Positions 11,201 to 19,262 of a stretch of DNA of 64,000 bases are shown here, piece after piece. The stretch's first letter is position 1, and the number at the start of each line of letters is the position of its first letter. This stretch comes from Acestrorhynchus altus. Lineage: Eukaryota; Chordata; Actinopteri; Characiformes; Acestrorhynchidae. Position numbers and translations under genes: made by a program. The DNA lies in assembly GCA_034509495.1 (NCBI GenBank), contig CM067503.1, positions 6,777,615-6,841,614 on the forward strand, read 5' to 3'. The notes under the pieces were generated by a model. The model had not been told where the DNA came from, did not search any database, and saw only the letters and a program-made list of their open reading frames with translations.

Positions 11201-11717
11201 TTATGAAAGAGCATCTTTGTTTATCCCTTAGAATTCAAGAGGCTTATTTTACAACTGTGTCAGTAAAACTGATATAACCCAATCTAACCCTGTCTGAAAT
11301 TCTGAATTTGTGCACATATCAAAGACAGAATGACATTAATGACATTAACGAGCGCTACATCTTTTGATTGTTGATTGTAGTTCAGATTCAGTAAAGCTTT
11401 GGGAACTCCACAACCTTTTTTTCAGAAATCTTAAAAATCTTTCATCTCTGTCATATGATGTACCATTTTCAGTGAAAGAGCAAAAAATATATTTTATACT
11501 CCTACTACTCATATTTTCCAAGGCTGCCAATAATTCCAGAGGGTTGTTTTCTATAAAGCCAACTGAAAGGCAAACATATGTGCCATTACCTGGCTGACAC
11601 TTACCAATGTTTGTGGCAGTCAGTGACTGGGCACTGTATTCGGCTGCAAACTGGAGGATGAACAGTAAGAGTAGAACCCTCACTCTTACTAATGCTGCCA
11701 TCTGGCCAGTGCCCAAG
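1..11717 (-). CDS. col6a2: col6a2, collagen alpha-2(VI) chain, N-terminal 549 residues (locus entry)
   Basis: Twenty coding exons plus a signal exon, read right to left, join in one frame of 549 codons and continue past the left edge. Order: signal peptide (1-28 or so), VWA domain (about 39-230), short Cys-bearing linker (231-242), then a Gly-X-Y triple helix. Triple-helix exons all begin with a Gly codon and are 27, 36, 45, 54 or 63 bp (one is 51), as in fibrillar-like and type VI collagens. Compared with human COL6A2 as I remember it, the triplet count is identical between the helix Cys (GCK) and the GSS/GSR block, so no exon appears missing. Diagnostic matches are GGLHFS, TDGH.TGSPCGG, GDPGIEGPIG, GPRGDSG and the SFPGPRG interruption. 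COL6A2 assembles with alpha-1 and alpha-3 chains into beaded microfibrils of the extracellular matrix. The C-terminal VWA domains lie outside the window. It could be a fish col6a2-like paralog rather than the strict ortholog. Confidence 0.88.
13..75 (-). CDS. col6a2: col6a2 triple-helix exon, 63 bp (last in window)
   Basis: Seven triplets from GFR GYY GEK to GTK GEP, with acceptor TTTTCCAG and donor GTAAGT. The remaining helix and the C-terminal VWA domains continue to the left of the window. Confidence 0.87.
168..203 (-). CDS. col6a2: col6a2 triple-helix exon, 36 bp
   Basis: GDRGEPGVPGLP, with acceptor GCTTACAG and donor GTAAGT. Confidence 0.87.
317..367 (-). CDS. col6a2: col6a2 triple-helix exon with helix interruption
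   Basis: 51 bp: GERGKNGRSFPGPRGIQ. The five-residue step GRSFP breaks Gly-X-Y exactly where human COL6A2 has GFSYP, so it is a conserved hinge rather than an error. Acceptor CTCCAG, donor GTAAGC. Confidence 0.9.
840..1345 (+). mobile_element. decayed Tc1/mariner-like transposase fragment
   Basis: In a col6a2 intron. Short in-frame pieces of a Tc1-type DDE transposase survive in shifting frames: NRIIFSDESRFCLG near 855, FQQDNSPPHTAR near 1115, and a region near 1225 resembling WDQLGHSFSNL. Stops and indels show it is long dead. Confidence 0.6.
1755..1817 (-). CDS. col6a2: col6a2 triple-helix exon with RGD
   Basis: Seven triplets beginning GSS GDP GDF GPR GDS. The RGD (residues 490-492) is at the same place as in human COL6A2 (GPRGDSG). 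The true acceptor must be TCAAG at 1818-1820; the nearer TTCAG, 10 nt into the exon, would leave 53 nt and break the frame. Donor GTGAGG. Confidence 0.88.
2034..2096 (-). CDS. col6a2: col6a2 triple-helix exon, 63 bp
   Basis: Seven triplets from GQP GFP GIR to GEP GTN, with acceptor CAATTAG and donor GTGAGT. Confidence 0.88.
2594..2656 (-). CDS. col6a2: col6a2 triple-helix exon, 63 bp
   Basis: Seven triplets from GAV GPA GER to GDK GII. The unusual final triplet GII is forced by the good donor ATA|GTGAGT; reading on gives a stop. Confidence 0.85.
2762..2824 (-). CDS. col6a2: col6a2 triple-helix exon, 63 bp
   Basis: Seven triplets from GPR GPI GRP to GGT GEK, with acceptor CTGTTAG and donor GTAAGT. 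Confidence 0.88.
2987..3022 (-). CDS. col6a2: col6a2 triple-helix exon, 36 bp
   Basis: GKPGPEGSPGDP, with acceptor TTCCTTAG and donor GTGAGT. Confidence 0.86.
3502..3572 (+). repeat. (TTC)n microsatellite
   Basis: About 70 bp of TTC/TCC triplets. It is followed to about 3720 by an interspersed fish repeat (gctgctccctttaggggttgcc...), class not assigned. Confidence 0.9.
3595..3720 (+). repeat. interspersed repeat, class uncertain
   Basis: The text 'gggttgccacagcagatcat' and 'ttacaccggatgcccttcct' belongs to a high-copy fish repeat that I recognise but cannot classify. It lies in a col6a2 intron. Confidence 0.5.
4158..4195 (+). repeat. (AT)n microsatellite
   Basis: Perfect AT dinucleotide run in a col6a2 intron. 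Confidence 0.95.
4476..4529 (-). CDS. col6a2: col6a2 triple-helix exon, 54 bp
   Basis: GVSGYVGNPGLQGQKGAK, with acceptor CATTGCAG and donor GTGAGT. Confidence 0.88.
4615..4677 (-). CDS. col6a2: col6a2 triple-helix exon, 63 bp
   Basis: Seven triplets from GVS GYA GRP to GEP GAK. Acceptor CTGCTAG, donor GTGAAA. Confidence 0.87.
4825..4887 (-). CDS. col6a2: col6a2 triple-helix exon, 63 bp
   Basis: Seven triplets from GDP GLP GEF to GLS GEK. The acceptor is AAG (CACTAAG) and the donor GTGGGT. Confidence 0.87.
4983..5036 (-). CDS. col6a2: col6a2 triple-helix exon with conserved Cys
   Basis: GKRGKLGIAGCKGDVGMP, 54 bp. The Cys in GCKGD sits at the conserved in-helix cysteine of COL6A2, used for disulfide bonding between dimers (family knowledge). 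Acceptor TTGCCCAG, donor GTGAGA. Confidence 0.9.
5101..5751 (+). mobile_element. non-autonomous Tc1-like element with TA target duplication
   Basis: It begins CAGTGCATTTGGAAAGTATT and ends in the inverse GGGATGCACTG, with TA on both sides (5099-5100 and 5752-5753). The centre (about 5340-5610) keeps recognisable but broken Tc1 transposase sequence on the plus strand (VTKNPTVTLTELQ). It sits in the col6a2 intron between the 45-bp exon at 6895 and the Cys-helix exon at 4983. Confidence 0.8.
5760..6890. other. col6a2 intron, no exon seen
   Basis: AT-rich. A LINE-type 3' tail (gggtcaccctcaacgtatcc, aataaagg) is likely at about 6385-6445. The open frame at 6639-6995 has no family resemblance and overlaps the antisense of a real exon. 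Confidence 0.5.
6895..6939 (-). CDS. col6a2: col6a2 triple-helix exon, 45 bp
   Basis: GQAGLLGNNGIDGVK, matching human GAPGLAGKNGTDGQK in position and spacing. Acceptor GTTTCAG, donor GTATAG. Confidence 0.87.
7100..7126 (-). CDS. col6a2: col6a2 triple-helix exon, 27 bp
   Basis: GSIGSSGFK, between acceptor CATTTCAG and donor GTACTC. Confidence 0.82.
7593..7619 (-). CDS. col6a2: col6a2 triple-helix exon, 27 bp
   Basis: GDPGLKGEK, between acceptor AAATTAG and donor GTCAGA. Short 27-bp exons are typical of type VI collagens. Confidence 0.85.
7713..7757 (-). CDS. col6a2: col6a2 triple-helix exon, 45 bp
   Basis: GDPGIEGPIGLAGPK, nearly identical to the human COL6A2 block GDPGIEGPIGFPGPK. The donor GTTGGT is weak but leaves the correct frame; the acceptor is TTTCTCAG. 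Confidence 0.9.
8189..8237 (+). repeat. (TA)n microsatellite
   Basis: Perfect TA run ending about 30 bp from the donor of the col6a2 54-bp exon at 8267. Confidence 0.95.
8267..8320 (-). CDS. col6a2: col6a2 triple-helix exon, 54 bp
   Basis: Six Gly-X-Y triplets (GTK to GLE) with acceptor TTTTGCAG and donor GTAAGA; 54 bp is the classic collagen exon unit. Confidence 0.88.
8433..8498 (-). CDS. col6a2: col6a2 exon: Cys linker and start of triple helix
   Basis: 66 bp. CQKPMCTETK followed by the first four triplets GKG GPK GFK GLK. The two cysteines correspond to the human CYKVSC pair at the start of the collagenous region. Acceptor CTCTCCCAG, donor GTAAGA. Confidence 0.88.
8585..8605 (-). CDS. 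col6a2: col6a2 exon: 21-bp linker microexon
   Basis: Encodes VKEANFV between acceptor TTGAACAG and donor GTAAGA, phase 0 both ends. It aligns with the human COL6A2 KHEAYGE segment that follows the VWA domain. It is too short for ORF finders but is needed to keep frame and homology. Confidence 0.8.
9651..10243 (-). CDS. col6a2: col6a2 exon: N-terminal VWA domain
   Basis: 593-bp exon between acceptor TTTGCTCAG and donor ATG|GTGAGC. It encodes DGETCQVNVYFAIDTSES... through ...AITRITNVM. The metal-ion-dependent adhesion site DxSxS is DTSES (residues 46-50), the MIDAS Thr is in KGTFID and the Asp in VVLTDGH. GGLHFSSHVEVFSP and TDGHMTGSPCGG are hallmarks of COL6A2 rather than COL6A1. There is one N-glycosylation sequon (NITE). 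Translation of the genomic DNA past 9651 runs into intron, so the longer open frame is not real protein. Confidence 0.92.
10873..11280 (+). mobile_element. decayed Tc1-like transposase N-terminal fragment
   Basis: In the first large col6a2 intron. Broken-frame similarity to the Tc1 N-terminal paired-like region: PKELSKAFRRGL near 10897, then MARPGRPSKFSPKTD near 11023 and an ERAS-like tail. A related relic lies at 54125-54425. Confidence 0.5.
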
Positions 11718-11851
11718 CTGAATACAGGAAACAGATGATATAGAATAATACAGTGACATGATTGTACTGATTGTATGAATGTTCGGAACGTACACTCCAG
11801 GACACTATTTCAACAGGACTATGCTAGTCCACATACAGTTCTCAATCTCAG
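11475..11851 (-). repeat. segmental duplication, copy A (carries the col6a2 signal exon)
   Basis: 377 bp matching 13829-14207 with only a handful of differences by eye (about 98% identity). It carries the signal-peptide exon, both splice sites and intronic flanks on each side. Confidence 0.9.
11605..11717 (-). CDS. col6a2: col6a2 signal-peptide exon, copy A (proximal)
   Basis: An acceptor (TATTCAG) precedes 16 nt of 5' UTR, then ATG at 11701. The frame encodes MAALVRVRVLLLLFILQF..., a hydrophobic signal peptide of about 24-28 residues, and ends ...TATNI plus one G before GTAAGT. The single G joins AT of the VWA exon to make Asp, so phase 1 matches exactly (NI-DGETCQV). A longer frame starting at an in-frame upstream Met would begin inside the predicted intron and is not preferred. 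Copy B at 13961-14073 is almost identical. Confidence 0.85.
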
Positions 11852-11854
11852 GAA

Positions 11855-13690
11855 ATTGCTGTACCTGAAACACTAGTACATCTCAAAACTGTCATCATAT
11901 ATTTTATATTTGTTACATTTAAACACTGATGAAAAATCCAGCCAGTGTCATGTGGTCTAAGCATTGTCTTTAACAGGTAAGTTAGCTGGTAAAGTAACCA
12001 GCTTTTAACCAGCACAGTGTATCATTCATTTGATTTTGGTCATACTGCTCTTGCTTATCATGCTGGTCAGTGTTTGGTTTTGTTCAGCAGGTAGGTGACA
12101 TATTTTAAGCCTTTTTGTTTTCATATTGATGTCTGATTAGTAATGTATTAACCTCAAATTTAAATATTGATTTATAAATATTTTCATGAAATGTAAGCTA
12201 AAGTAAAACAAAAATTGATGAAAATATTTCATATGAAATGAATATTTAATATCACAGATTATTTTTTGAATGCAATTATGAACACAAACTAACTTTTTCA
12301 GTAAATTCTACTTTTTCGAGATGCACTTGTATTTATTATCATTAAAATAATATCAAACTGGACCAGAAAGTGTGAAAACTAGATATTCAGACACATTTCA
12401 GTTGAATACATTAATTCCTGAAATTCATCTGCACTGAAAGAACAAATCCACAGATCATTCAAAAATCTCTGTTTAAATCAATTGTTAAGACCAAGTTAAT
12501 CAGAGTGGGTTTGGTGTGAAACGGTTCATTGTAGAGAAACTGGGGACCTAGAATATGGCCATTTAATTTACTATCCAAATGCACCAGTGAACTGAAACAT
12601 GTATTTAGAGTTTAATGTTGATGTTGATAAGATAAATCTAAGAAGTGCATTTTATTGACCACTTTGTCTCACACTGCCATGAATGGACAAAAACGTTTTA
12701 GGCCAAAACTATTGTCAAAACCTTTAAATCTAGAAATAGTACTTTATAAACCAAGTTTTTCTGATTTGTAGTGTTTTGTAACATTACATTCCTCAGGCCA
12801 TTGTGAACAATTCTGATTCAGTAAGTCTCCCATCAAACAACTCTAAATAACTCAGTTCACATCAGAACTAATACCATATGTAATATTATGAAGGAAAACC
12901 TGAAATGTCTATTGAACTAAATCCAACCTACCAGCACAGCACTGCAATAATCACTCATACCTTCAGTTGGTGAAATGCCACCAAAATCAGACCAACCTTA
13001 AAACAGACATTATAGAATTAGATCTTCTTACTTGCACAGAGAGCCAGCACAAAGACTCTTCTTCCACAGCTTGCTGTGTTCAGCTGAGGTTCTCTTCCAG
13101 TGTGTGTAGAGTTAAAGGGTAGTAGGTGGTATGCATGTTACCTGCCTATACATGCCATATGTCATTCAGCACCGATTCTCACTGCTACCTTAACCATGTT
13201 TATTGAGCCCATTCATGAAGAGTCTCTGTCAGATCTTGGGATTGGTTGTGTAGTCTGTGAGATAACACATAAGACATGTAGAATGAAGATATGGTTCCCT
13301 AGGGGTAAATCATTTTTACCACCTCTATTATTTCTTTACTTGCCAGTCTTACAGTAATCTGCACTTATGTGCTGTCAGTGCTGCTTCTGAGGCAGAACAA
13401 TCAATTAAAATCACCAGTAGGCAGAACTTCATATGTGGGCGCATTGATTGAAAGGTGTGCAATTCAGTTTGAGCTGAAAAAAACTTTTTAAAAGGTGTTT
13501 GTCTGAACACTGCCAAGAAAACTAAACATCTTACCAGCTAGCTTCTAAGGCAACATTTCACAGCATGCCAGCATGGAGAGCACATTTAATGTGACAGTGT
13601 CATGATTAGTTTTCCAAGCAGATTCCTGAGAAATCAACACCATAAAAAATAATTTTGACTGACTTGCACACCTTTCATCCACATATAAAG
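11855..13690. other. DNA between the two col6a2 first-exon copies
   Basis: AT-rich, mostly featureless. On the minus strand, 13029-13085 ends in CAA|GTAAGA and could be a 5' UTR exon leading into copy A; this is only a splice-site guess. Confidence 0.3.
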
Positions 13691-14206
13691 CTCAGAGGAG
13701 CAGATACACGTTCCATAAACTCTGCCTACTGGGTATTTCAAATCCTTATTCTCTGAACCAATTGAGTCAGAAATATTTTCAGTAATGATTTTACACACAA
13801 CTGTGAGGTTTGGAGCTCATATCATGGTAAAGAGCAAAAAATATATTTTATAGTCCTACCACTCATATTTTCCAAGGCTGCCAATAATTCCAGAGGGTTG
13901 TGTTTTCTATAAAGCCAACTGAAAGGCAAACATATGTGCCATTACCTGGCTGACACTTACCAATGTTTGTGGCAGGCAGTGACTGGGCACTGTATTCGGC
14001 TGCAAACTGGAGGATGAACAGTAAGAGTAGAACCCTCACTCTTACTAATGCTGCCATCTGGCCAGTGCCCAAGCTGAATACAGGAAACAGATGCTATAGA
14101 ATGATACAGTGACATGATTGTACTGATTGTATGAATGTTCGGAACGTACACTCCAGGACACTATTTCAATAGGACTATGCTAGTCCACATACAGTTCTCA
14201 ATCTCA
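13691..14206 (-). repeat. tandem duplication unit, copy B (516 bp)
   Basis: Starts 'cagaggagcagatacacgtt'. The same start recurs at 14206 ('cagaggagcagacatacgtt'), so B is followed directly by a second unit. B contains signal exon copy B. Confidence 0.85.
13961..14073 (-). CDS. col6a2: col6a2 signal-peptide exon, duplicated copy B (distal)
   Basis: This repeats copy A with the same acceptor, the same ATG context (ATG at 14057), the same GTAAGT donor and one visible residue change (SLPATNI for SLTATNI). It could serve as an alternative first coding exon. If B and A were both spliced in, 113 nt would be added (not a multiple of 3) and the VWA exon would be out of frame, so usage must be mutually exclusive or B is unused. 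Its reading frame is intact. Confidence 0.6.
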
Positions 14207-14402
14207 GAGGAGCAGACATACGTTCCATAAACTCTGCCTACTGGGTATTTCAAATCCTTATTCTCTGAACCAATTGAGTCAGAAATATTTTCAGTAATGA
14301 GTTTACACACAAGTGTGAGGTTTGGAGCTCATATCATGGTAAAGAGCAAAAAATATATTTTATAATCCTACTACTCATATTTTCCAAGGCTGCCAATAAT
14401 TC
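14207..14402 (-). repeat. tandem duplication unit, truncated copy C
   Basis: Matches the first ~195 bp of unit B and then breaks off at 'gccaataattcca', before the signal exon would begin. It therefore carries flanking sequence only. Confidence 0.85.
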
Positions 14403-14572
14403 CATAGTGTTTTCTATTTCTATGGTAAACTAAAACTGGCTCACAGTGGAACAGTGGAACACAAAAACCAGATTAAAGTTTTATGAACACAATTTGTAAT
14501 GCACAACATTTACTACTATTTGATGACATCTAGTGGCAAAGATTAGACATGCATTATCAGGCTGTAATATTA

Positions 14573-14935
14573 GTTATGGACAAAAGTATTGGGACACCTC
14601 CTCATTGTTTCTTCCAAAATCAAGGATATTGAAACAGAGTTGTTGGAATAGCTGTCTCTTCTGCCCAGGGGAGGCATGCTACTAGACTCTGGAGCATTGC
14701 CATGAAGATTTGATTGCATTCAGTGACAAGAGGGTTAGTAAGGTCAGGATGTTGGATGATCACCAACTCACCTCATCCCCAAACTGTTGCATGGAGTACC
14801 ATCATTCCATAGAACACAATTTCATTGCTCCACAGCTAAGTGCTGGGCAGCTTTATACCCCTCTATGTTGTCTAATCACAGCAGTTCTGAAGGAATTGTG
14901 GATAAGAGTTGAGGTTGAATGGGGCAGTATGTGAT
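14573..14935 (+). repeat. interspersed DNA-transposon-like repeat ('acaaaagtattgggacacc' family)
   Basis: Starts 'ttatggacaaaagtattggg' and continues with 'tggagcattgccatgaagat' and 'gattgcattcagtgacaaga'. Diverged relatives occur at about 15340-15870, 31650-31760, 40025-40275 and 49945-50110. No coding capacity seen. Confidence 0.6.
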
Positions 14936-15339
14936 TAAAGGTGTAGCATTGGGAGGGTTAAAGGCTGTAGGTGCAGATGCTGTAGGTGTTGAGTTTGTGA
15001 GTAATATCATGATGTGAAATATAAAAGGGGGGGGGGGCACTGGGTCTTATGGGTTTGATTGTGGACTTAATTCAGTGAAACACTGATGAAAGAAGTTGCC
15101 TACCTGAAGACCCCAGTGAAGAACTTATGGGGTAGTGTTTGGTATAGGTAAAGTGAATGGGCAGGGTAACTGTTAGATGTAGCATCTTGTCAAAATTCAC
15201 AGACAGTTAAATGCTGATCGGATCATAAATGGCCACAGCATCCTTAGTCATCAGGCGTAGGATGTTGTTAATCATCCTCTAGTACTGATTATAAGGCGTG
15301 TACCTGATCAGATCATAAATGGTCAAAGTGACTTTAGTG

Positions 15340-15469
15340 GTTAGGTGTAGGGGCTTGTTTGTAACATTGTGACAAGGGTATTAAAAATGTTGTGAGTGGC
15401 TGTATTTACTGTCCAGGGAAGGCATGCTTCCCTAGATTCTGAGATATAGACAGATAGATGATGATGATA

Positions 15470-15558
<89 letters not shown>

Positions 15559-15870
15559 CAGACAGAACTTTGAGCTGGAGCATTGCTGCCACGATTTGAT
15601 TGCATTCTGTAACAGGACCATAGGGTCAGGATTTTGTATGACCACCCCATTCCCTGATCCCAAATGTATCGGATGAAGCACCATCATCAAAGTTCAGAGA
15701 TCACTTAGCATGGGATTAAGCACGAGGCCAATGGGTTGATGGTCATCTGATGTTTAACCTGCTGTAAATATGTGTGTGTGTGTGTTTGCATTTGCACACC
15801 TGTGTCAGCAAGGGTGCAACTTAAAGTAGCTGAATGCCTTCACCAGAAGGACTGTCCTCAAACACTGATA
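15340..15870 (+). repeat. second copy of the 'tggagcattgc' repeat family, split by a GATA array
   Basis: The two halves (about 15395-15440 and 15575-15870) align with 14660-14900 and 40030-40275. The intervening block is a GATA expansion. Confidence 0.55.
15470..15566 (+). repeat. (GATA)n microsatellite
   Basis: About 22 GATA units with a GACA end. The minus-strand open frames here (LSIYLSIY) are translations of this repeat, not genes. Confidence 0.95.
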
Positions 15871-15911
15871 AGGGTTTTTTCTGCAAAGCTGCTGTAATCA
15901 TGTAATCATTA

Positions 15912-15955
15912 CAGGATATGATCAATAAAGTTCTATCCTATCCTATCCTGTAATG
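15912..15955 (+). repeat. LINE-type 3' tail
   Basis: 'gatcaataaagttctatcct' followed by ATCCT repeats, the usual 3' end of a fish LINE/SINE family. The same tail occurs at 48510-48565. Confidence 0.55.
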
Positions 15956-16139
15956 CATGGCTCTCTCTGGCATTACCAGACCACCAGACTGTACCAATGT
16001 GCAACAAAATGGGGGGGGACGACAACCACCAACACACAAAGCCAGGGTGAGGTCAAGCAGACAGAAATGGACATGGGTTCAAAGAGAAAGACAGAAATGG
16101 TCTTCAGGGTAGATCTGAACGTTGACCATCTGAACCTCA

Positions 16140-16790
16140 TGTCAGCTTTAGGTCAAACTCACCCCCCTCCCCCTCCCGAATCGGCGCTGCCTAGTAACAT
16201 TGCGTACTTTACGTGAGGCTGCGTAATACAGTGCGTAGCTCTACAGAGCTGTGAGAGGGGGCTTGTACGCAACCCTTCGTTTTCAAGGTGAGAAACAGCT
16301 TCTTTAAAAATCTCCTCACAGGAGGACAGGAGTCCAGACTGTAGGGAAGCAGAGGTATACTTTTGTTCTCTCCGAGGCTGTTTTAGTCTGGTTTTGAAGC
16401 CGAATGGCGTACAGACAGCACTGTGAAAGCGTAGGGTGTAGGGTTATGGACTAACACTTCGGCCCTAAACATCTGAACAGTGTTGTTTTATGTAAAAGGG
16501 GGTGTGATTCCGGGGCGGCTGTGTTTACATCCGCGCTCGCGCCCTGCTGTCGGAAATAAACCGTTGTCTCGCGAGATCACGGGGCTCGAGATCTCACCCA
16601 GCCCGGCTGGCAAGTTCTCGTGTGAGTTTGTGAGTGTGAGCGCGTTTAGGCAGGGTCAGCAACCTTCCTGCAGGCCTCTTCTCCAGCCCAGCTCTGACAT
16701 ACCTCATTCAGCAGGAGCTTCATCAGGTCCAGGTGGAGTAAGACAGGATCTGAAGTCTGGTAGATCTCCAGGATCAGGGTGGGAGACCCC
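16140..16790 (+). promoter_or_regulatory. CpG-rich promoter and probable 5' UTR exon of ccdc127
   Basis: A local rise in CpG against AT-rich surroundings. A candidate non-coding exon ends TTTTCAAG|GTGAG at 16287. A TCTCGCGAGA palindrome, a known core element of TATA-less vertebrate promoters, lies at 16567-16576. The region is about 2.1 kb from col6a2 exon copy B, so the two genes are head-to-head. Confidence 0.55.
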
Positions 16791-16869
16791 CTGATTAGAA
16801 AACACATCTACACTATAATAAACCAGTATATTACACTACATCACAATCTACTCAGACTTTACACATTTA

Positions 16870-17215
16870 CTGTTGTTGTTGTTATTATTATTATATTTTT
16901 CTGATACTATTATAAATTTACTAATTAATATTAATTATTTTATATAGTTATTTTTTAGTACATTTATTTATGCTACTGTATATTGTTCTTATATGTAATA
17001 TTATTGAGTTATAATAATAATTAGTAGTAGTAGTAATAATTCATTATTATTTGTTCCTGTTACTATTATTATTGTTATTGTTATTATATTTATTATTGAG
17101 TTATAACAATTATTAGTAGTAGTAATTTGTTAATTATTACTATTATTATTATTATTGTTACTATTATTAGTAGTATTGTTGTTATTGAAATTATTATTTT
17201 ATTTATTTCAGTTAT
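16870..17215 (+). repeat. degenerate (TTA)n low-complexity tract
   Basis: Imperfect TTA/ATT/GTA trinucleotides; open frames across it are artefacts. It is followed at about 17310-17495 by a repeat element containing 'caggacccggattgcctacc'. Confidence 0.8.
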
Positions 17216-17679
17216 TGTTGATTTATTATATTATTGTTGCTTTTGTGACACAGAGACATTTGTCATTAAACTGTCTTGTGAGACAATGCAAGACATCAAG
17301 TCAGCTTGTTAGTTCCAGTTTCAGGAGTAGGCAATCCTGTACATGGAGTGTCCGCTTCTTGAACAGCTCACTGATTTCACTGCTCCTACAGACCTACTAT
17401 ACATTACAATTAACAGGTGAGTTGAATCAGGTGTGCTTGAGAGGGGGGAACACTCCAGGACCCGGATTGCCTACCCCTGTATTACAGGCTGTGTAATTAA
17501 TCCAGTTTAATTAGGTGGAGTGCAGTATGTTTTGCATTTAAATCACACTACTCTCTATGAGGGTAGATTTTAAGTATCTGCACCACTGATTTTATACTGA
17601 TAGTAGTTTGTCTTTATGTCAACATATCGTGATAAGTGTCATGTATTGTCTTTCATTTTGACTTGAACAAGGTATCTCC

Positions 17680-17797
17680 ATGAACAACCTAAATGATCCC
17701 CCCAGATGGAATATAAGGCCAGACCCACAGGGAGGTGCTGATGGAGGCAAGTGGAACTATGCTCTCCTGGTCCCAATGCTTGGACTTGCTGCCTTTC
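17680..17797 (+). CDS. ccdc127: ccdc127 coding exon 1
   Basis: Start codon at 17680; 39 codons plus one base; donor GTAAGT. It holds the conserved N-terminal motif and the hydrophobic segment. Confidence 0.92.
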
Positions 17798-18977
17798 GTA
17801 AGTAGACCTTTTAGCTAAGGTCAGGGATGTTATAATCATGTACTATATACACAGACAGATGTGTCTGATTTTACTTACCTGTTAATTTACAGGGTTAGTA
17901 GGTCTATTAGAGCAGTGAAATCACCCCTGTGCAGTTCTAATCTAACTCTGGCCACTCACTTTCCCAAATATATAGGCTTATTTTTCATCTGCCAGCCTGC
18001 CTCAAATGGTTTCACCAAACCAGTTTAATATAGTTTCTTGAATTTCATATTTTGCTATTATAGTCATGTCATGTCACCCACCCCAAATTCAGCTTGAGCA
18101 TGAAAGTCTGTCTTTATATGTTTGTCTTAAAACAGTTTAGTTGGTTCCTAAAGGAAAATATTGGATCAATTTCTGTACTGGCTGATATTCCAGATATTAA
18201 TATTGGTATCGGAATAGAAAAGTGGATTTATACAATCTCTTAAATTTGGAAAAAAATCAGTATTCATTTATGCATGAACCATCTCCCCCAGGCTGGATCT
18301 GGACTCGAGAGTCCCAGCGGCAGATCCGGGAAATTAAAGTCCAGTATGACCAGGACATGGGTGCTCTTGCCAGAGACATGGAACTCAAGTACAAAGACAT
18401 GCTGACAGAGAACCGCAGGACGGCTGCCCTCCTGGAGCTGGAGCTGGAGAAGGAGCGTCAGCGGGTGCTGGGCTACAGGAAGGCCCTGGTCAGCCAGAGT
18501 CAGCAGCTGCTGGAGGAACGCAGGCAGCTGCAGAAAGAGCGTGAGGAGGTGGAGAAGGAGAAGAGGCGTGCCATACAGTCTGGAGCAGCTGGGATAGCCC
18601 TGCATGTGGCTCTAGAGCGAGAGGAACAATGGCATCAGAAAGCTAAGACTTTGTTGGAGGAACTGGAGCTCAAGCTGGTGGAGAGGCAGGAAGCTTTCTG
18701 CAGCTTGCTTTTACCAAGGGAGCGACGGATGGAGATGGAGAAGAACATACTCCTGAAGGTGGCCAAAGACCCTGTGGGGGCTGAGCTGGGTCTTGAGGAA
18801 GACCTCAGGGACATTTTTAAGAATGACAGACACTGTGCAGACTTGCTGAACATGGACAAAAGGAAAAATGGGAAATTGATGTGGCTCTATCTCAGGTACT
18901 GGCAGCTGCAAGTGACCCTGCAGAAGCACAAGAGAGCAGAGGAGACACTAAAAGGGCCATTGCCTAATGTGAAGTGA
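17680..18977 (+). CDS. ccdc127: ccdc127, coiled-coil domain-containing protein 127
   Basis: Two coding exons, 17680-17797 and 18292-18977, give 267 residues (human about 260). Exon 1 encodes MNNLNDPPRWNIRP..., nearly identical to the human N-terminus, then a hydrophobic stretch YALLVPMLGLAAF that may anchor or target the protein. The donor is C|GTAAGT and the acceptor CCCCCAG|GC; the split codon restores Arg in FRWIWTRESQ, the family signature. Residues about 55-160 are charged heptad-like coiled coil. The C-terminus carries the conserved NGKLMWLYLRYWQLQ block. The human protein is reported in mitochondrial datasets; its molecular role is not established to my knowledge. The open frame upstream of 18292 is intron. 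A second copy follows at 23257. Confidence 0.93.
18292..18977 (+). CDS. ccdc127: ccdc127 coding exon 2
   Basis: From acceptor CCCCCAG to the TGA at 18975-18977. It encodes WIWTRESQ through the C-terminus; most of the protein lies here. Confidence 0.93.
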
Positions 18978-19135
18978 CCTTGATAACATAAACAAGGGTC
19001 ATAAATTGAAAATCTGCACACTTTGGTGATTGTTGTGCTCAGACACATAGCTTGGTTAGTTGGTGTGTCAGAGCAGGGAAATTGCCAAATTGGGCCAGAT
19101 TCCAGGACTGGATTTCATGACCTCTTGTACACATC

Positions 19136-19262
19136 CTTAAAAATAAAGGTGTTTTAAAGGGGTTTTATCTAAGGAACCATCCACTGAATGTTGTTTAGGA
19201 AAATAGCAGTCAATATTCATTGGCATAGCTCTAGAAACCCTTTTGGCACCTTTATTTTTAAG
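19136..19262 (+). mobile_element. MITE with 16-bp terminal inverted repeats
   Basis: 19136-19151 (cttaaaaataaaggtg) is the exact reverse complement of 19247-19262. It is 127 bp, non-coding, and lies 160 bp after the ccdc127 stop. It contains AATAAA at 19142. Confidence 0.75.
19142..19147 (+). terminator. candidate polyadenylation signal of ccdc127 (inside a MITE)
   Basis: AATAAA 165 nt past the stop codon, in the left arm of the inverted-repeat element. No closer canonical hexamer was seen. Confidence 0.4.

Noticed and set aside
15341..15690. Minus-strand frames rich in YLSI
   Set aside because: Translation of the (GATA)n microsatellite; no start context or splice sites.
18222..18291. ATG upstream of ccdc127 exon 2 as an independent start
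   Set aside because: The frame there is intron ending in a CCCCCAG acceptor. The conserved MNNLNDPP start lies in exon 1 at 17680.
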